Source of the DNA: Paenibacillus sp. RUD330
Lineage (GTDB): Bacteria; Bacillota; Bacilli; Paenibacillales; Paenibacillaceae
DNA: 64,000 bases
Reading direction: 5' to 3'
Assembly: GCF_002243345.2 (NCBI RefSeq)
Contig: NZ_CP022655.2
Location: forward strand, 4,830,001-4,894,000
Part shown: piece after piece, positions 60,992 to 64,000 of the stretch
How positions within the stretch are numbered: the first letter of the stretch is position 1
Layout: each line of letters starts with the position of its first letter
Notes under the pieces: model-generated
Seen by the model: only the letters and a program-made list of their open reading frames with translations
What the model was told of the DNA's origin: nothing
The model's database searches: none
Program-made: the position numbers and the translations under genes

Positions 60992-62788
60992 CTATTCCTC
61001 CTTCATCCGGGGAATGAGAAGCCTGATCTCCGTTCCTTCCCCATCCCTGCTCTCGAGCCTCAGGCCGCTGCCCGGGCCGTAATTCAGCACCAGCCTCTGA
61101 TGCACGTTGCGCAGCCCGATCCGATGCTGCTTGTCCTCGCTTGGATCGTCCAGGGCATCCCGGTTGTCCCGCAGCCGCTCCGGCGTCATGCCGACGCCGT
61201 TGTCGGCGACGGTCAGCTCCAAGCCTCCGTCCTGCAATCTTTTTCCCGCAATCGAAATGCGCCCGCCTTCCCCGATGCCCTCCAGGCCGTGCACGACGGC
61301 ATTTTCCACCAGCGGCTGCAAAATCAGCGGCGGGATGAGCGTCAGCGACATGTCCTCCTCGACATCGATGACGAATTCCAGGCGGTCCTCCCCGTATCGG
61401 AATTTCTGGATTTCCAGGTAGTACCGGACGATCTCCAGCTCCTCGCCGAGAGGAATATGGCGCTGCCCGATCTCGATGTTGTTGCGGATCAGCCTTCCGA
61501 GCATGCGCACGACCGAAGCGATTTCCTTCTCGCCCTTCATATGGATCCTCATCCGAATTGATTCCAGCGCATTGAACAGGAAATGCGGATTGATCTGGCT
61601 GGCCATCATCTTGAGCTTGATGTCCCTCTGCCTCACCTCCAGCTCGGTCCGCTGCCGGTGCGAATCCTCCACCTCCGCCATCAGCCCGCGGATGCTCGCC
61701 ACCATATTGTTGAACTGCCGGGACAGCAGTCCGATCTCGTCGTTGCCCTGGATGTCCGAATACACCTGCAGATCGCCCTTGCCGACCCGGCTCAGGTTGC
61801 GGTACAGCACGAGCGTGCGCTTGGTCAGCACCGAGGCCACGATGTAGATGAGCACCAGCGCGATCGCCATGCTCACGGCCAGCACGCCCATGCCAAGGCG
61901 GGCGACGCGGTTCGCCTCTCCGACGATGCTCTCCACCGCGAACACGGACACGATGCGCAGCCCGTTGACGCTTGAGGCCGGATTCAGCTTCTCGATGACG
62001 ACCCGGTATTCCTCGCCGCCGAAGGTCATGTTGTACGTTCCTTCGGCTTTGCCCGCGAGGCCGGGGAACTCCAGCTGGGACAGGCTCTTGCCGATCCACG
62101 AGCCGTTCTTCGCGGCGGCGACCGTGTCCGAGGCGTCCACAATCATCGTATCGTAGGGCTCCTGGCGCAGCATCGTGTCGAACAGCTTCGGATTGACGTC
62201 GATGACGAGAACGCCGCTTGTCTTATAGGTCGGGAAAGGGATTCTGCGCACAAGGCTGAGCGATTTCTGCCCTTTTCTCGTTTCGTTGGCCGTATACATC
62301 CAGTGAATGCCGTCCTTGGCGTTGGCAGCCCGGTACCAATCGGTCCCGCGGACGGCGTCCGTCAGATGGAGAAACTCCCAATTTTCCAGAAGGGTGGCGT
62401 TGTCCGCATACAGCCGGATATAGTCTACTTCCCGGTACAGCTTCACGGCGCTGCGGAAATCGTTGAACTCCCACAGCGCATGGGTGGAGTCGAAAACGGT
62501 CGCGTACCGGGTATTGACCAGGTTGCTCAGCTCCGTGCTGACCATGTAATCGTCCGACAGCTCCATCGGAATGCGCAGGATGTCCGCAGTCTGCGTGACG
62601 ATCTTGTCCACATTGTTCGTCGTCTGCCGCGTCGCCTGCTCCAGCACGTTGTTCCGGTATTGGGCGGTCAGGAAAATGCCCACGATCAGAACCGGAATCA
62701 GCACGACGATCAGGAAGGCGATGAACAGCTGGCTCTTGAGCCGGAGGTTGTTGAACCGGAAGCCGATTTGCGTGATGACTTGTCTCAC
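60992..62788 (-). CDS. YesM-type sensor histidine kinase
   Basis: A 598-residue membrane kinase: first membrane helix near 20-42 (LFIAFLIVVLIPVLIVGIF), a Cache-like extracellular domain of about 240 residues, a second helix near 300-320 (MGVLAVSMAIALVLIYIVAS), HAMP (VGKGDLQVYSDIQGNDEIGLLSRQFN), the His_kinase domain with INPHFLFNALESIRM, and an ATPase domain with N-box LVENAVVHGLE and VADNGVGM. It starts with GTG at 62788 (AGAGAGG upstream). Partner of the following regulator; the ligand is probably a sugar, possibly through the nearby binding protein. Confidence 0.95.
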   Translation of the reverse strand: MRQVITQIGFRFNNLRLKSQLFIAFLIVVLIPVLIVGIFLTAQYRNNVLEQATRQTTNNVDKIVTQTADILRIPMELSDDYMVSTELSNLVNTRYATVFDSTHALWEFNDFRSAVKLYREVDYIRLYADNATLLENWEFLHLTDAVRGTDWYRAANAKDGIHWMYTANETRKGQKSLSLVRRIPFPTYKTSGVLVIDVNPKLFDTMLRQEPYDTMIVDASDTVAAAKNGSWIGKSLSQLEFPGLAGKAEGTYNMTFGGEEYRVVIEKLNPASSVNGLRIVSVFAVESIVGEANRVARLGMGVLAVSMAIALVLIYIVASVLTKRTLVLYRNLSRVGKGDLQVYSDIQGNDEIGLLSRQFNNMVASIRGLMAEVEDSHRQRTELEVRQRDIKLKMMASQINPHFLFNALESIRMRIHMKGEKEIASVVRMLGRLIRNNIEIGQRHIPLGEELEIVRYYLEIQKFRYGEDRLEFVIDVEEDMSLTLIPPLILQPLVENAVVHGLEGIGEGGRISIAGKRLQDGGLELTVADNGVGMTPERLRDNRDALDDPSEDKQHRIGLRNVHQRLVLNYGPGSGLRLESRDGEGTEIRLLIPRMKEE

Positions 62789-62960
62789 TTGCGGATGCCT
62801 CTCTTTCGATCCCTGAAGATAGTCTTAGACCGTATCGTAAGGCAACCGCTTACAAAGGTAAACGGGAAATTCCGGCCCCGCTCCGGCGGCGCGGCCGCTG
62901 CTCCCCCCTGGCCAGAAAGCGGCTCCTGCAGGGACGAGCCGGGATGTTCCCTTCCCGGAT

Positions 62961-63006
62961 AAAAAGACCCGAAGGCAGCCCTCCCCGAATCGGGACGGCT
63001 GCCTCG
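62961..63006 (-). terminator. Terminator of the sugar-binding lipoprotein gene
   Basis: Minus strand: AGGCAGCCGTCCCGA pairs with GGGGAGGGCTGCCT (few mismatches), followed by TCTTTTTA. This separates the lipoprotein gene from the sensor kinase gene. Confidence 0.8.
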
Positions 63007-63019
63007 GACGCGGCCGGAA

Positions 63020-64000
63020 TTACTTGGCCGACCACTGCTCCACGCGGTCTTTGACCGCTTGGGTATAGATGTTCTCGATCTTGCTCAGGTTGACGTCGTC
63101 CAGCTGCTTCAGCATGGAATCGTACACCTTGTCGAAGTCGGCCGGCTTCGCGAGCACCGCTTCCGGAATCTTCTTCCAGATGATGTCTTCCGCCTTCTTG
63201 AAGATGACGTTGTAATCCGAGTCGGATGGCGCCGGGATGTTCCAGGCCGCGCCGTAAGGACGCTCCTTGAACTCGGTCTCTTTCGGGAAGAGATCCTTCC
63301 ACGTCGTCGCGCCGTACGCCTTGAGCGTTTCCTTCTCGGCATTCGTGTAGCCCGCCACGATCTGATCCGGGAAGTTCGTCGTGTAGTAGCTGCCGCTCGG
63401 ATCCTTCACGCCGTCGCCGTAATGCGGCCCGAAGACGAAGTACAGCCCGATGCCCGTATTTTTGGTGAAATTCGTGTTGTCCTCGGTTTTCTGCTTCTGG
63501 ATATCCGCCGGAATGACGCGGACGCCGTTCTCCACGTTGTACTGCTTGCCTTCGATGCCCCAGTTGCGCAGCACCTGGCCTTCGTCGGAAGCCATCCAGT
63601 CGAGGAACTGGATCGCGCGGACGGGATCCTTGCAGTCCTTCGTGATCGCGATGCCGTAGCCCGCCATGAAGCCCGTCGGCGCGAAGCTGTGATCCTTGAC
63701 GTCCGCGGAGATCGTGACCGGGAAGTGGCCGTACGTGTACGCACCGTCTTCCTTGCTCTTGACCGCGTTCTCGGCGTCTCCGTAGCCCCATTCCTGGTCG
63801 ATCAGGCCGAGCACGCGTCCGCTGGCGATCTTGGACTTGTACTGGTCGCTCTTCTGCACGAACGCTTCCTTGTCCAGCAGCCCTTCATTGAACATCTTGT
63901 TCAGCCAGCGGAAGTATTCCCTCTCTTCGGGGCGGCGGATATGGAACGAAGCCTCGTACGTGTCCGGATTGATGTAGTATTCGCCGTCGTCCGGCAGGCC
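63020..64000 (-). CDS. ABC transporter sugar-binding protein, C-terminal part (cut by right edge)
   Basis: The last 326 residues of an extracellular solute-binding protein; the N-terminus with signal peptide is beyond the window. GYGIAITKDCKDPVRAIQFLDWMASDEGQVLRNWGIEGKQYNVENG is typical of the family-1 oligosaccharide-binding proteins of Paenibacillus (LipO/YtcQ-like), as is the late AEDIIWKKIPEAVLAKPADFDKVYDSMLKQL. Frame is open up to the edge. It lies upstream of the YesM/YesN-type pair, from which a terminator divides it. Permease genes are likely beyond the edge. Confidence 0.9.
   Translation of the reverse strand, partial: GLPDDGEYYINPDTYEASFHIRRPEEREYFRWLNKMFNEGLLDKEAFVQKSDQYKSKIASGRVLGLIDQEWGYGDAENAVKSKEDGAYTYGHFPVTISADVKDHSFAPTGFMAGYGIAITKDCKDPVRAIQFLDWMASDEGQVLRNWGIEGKQYNVENGVRVIPADIQKQKTEDNTNFTKNTGIGLYFVFGPHYGDGVKDPSGSYYTTNFPDQIVAGYTNAEKETLKAYGATTWKDLFPKETEFKERPYGAAWNIPAPSDSDYNVIFKKAEDIIWKKIPEAVLAKPADFDKVYDSMLKQLDDVNLSKIENIYTQAVKDRVEQWSAK

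Overview
The window looks like chromosomal DNA of a high-GC Firmicute, most likely Paenibacillus or a close relative. The signs are strong AGGAGG-type ribosome sites, a YneF/UPF0154 protein, a SodF-type superoxide dismutase, a DUF402/YgaC protein, YkuK, a c-di-AMP (ydaO-type) riboswitch, a HrcA/CIRCE operator, PerR and Fur boxes, and a YesM-type sensor kinase / AraC-type response regulator / sugar-binding lipoprotein set. I see no rRNA, tRNA, CRISPR array, insertion sequence or prophage. The species assignment is inference from these families.

Left part (1-9.6 kb): the 5' end of a nonribosomal peptide synthetase runs off the left edge. It lies downstream of a dehydrogenase and a type II thioesterase in one minus-strand operon, with a divergent Sfp-type phosphopantetheinyl transferase beside it. 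An autoregulated-looking marR/drug-efflux pair, a molybdopterin oxidoreductase, small proteins and a nucleotidyltransferase follow.

Middle part (9.6-41 kb): mostly housekeeping and stress genes. These are inositol monophosphatase, a TauE-type exporter, uvsE, ddl, an amidase, a c-di-AMP riboswitch in front of an unknown gene, an amino acid symporter, an IclR regulator, sodF, folE, yneF, queG, rnhA, lepB, DUF402, sodA, htpG behind a perfect CIRCE element, an HtrA-like protease with a zinc-ribbon partner, galU, a frameshifted efflux pump, a PerR-boxed dps, ykuK, an FAH-family enzyme and an Uup-like ABC-F protein.

Right part (41-64 kb): a small membrane protein / ApbE / ferric-reductase-like operon that may move electrons across the membrane; a tiny potassium channel with an unusual filter; a Fur-boxed siderophore uptake locus (ATPase, two permeases, divergent lipoprotein); fumC; a KDPG aldolase; a cluster of DnaA boxes beside map; a 1198-residue CheB-CheR-PAS-histidine kinase fusion divergent from a B12-binding-fold protein; an SRAP protein missing two catalytic residues; and a carbohydrate-sensing set of binding lipoprotein (cut by the right edge), sensor kinase, response regulator and AraC activator.

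Recurring themes are iron and oxidative stress (three Fur boxes, one PerR box, two SODs, Dps, siderophore uptake, ferric-reductase-like protein) and secondary metabolism at the left edge. The least explained items are the c-di-AMP-controlled unknown gene, the DnaA-box cluster, the chemotaxis-kinase fusion with its B12-fold neighbour, and the dehydrogenase in the peptide synthetase operon.
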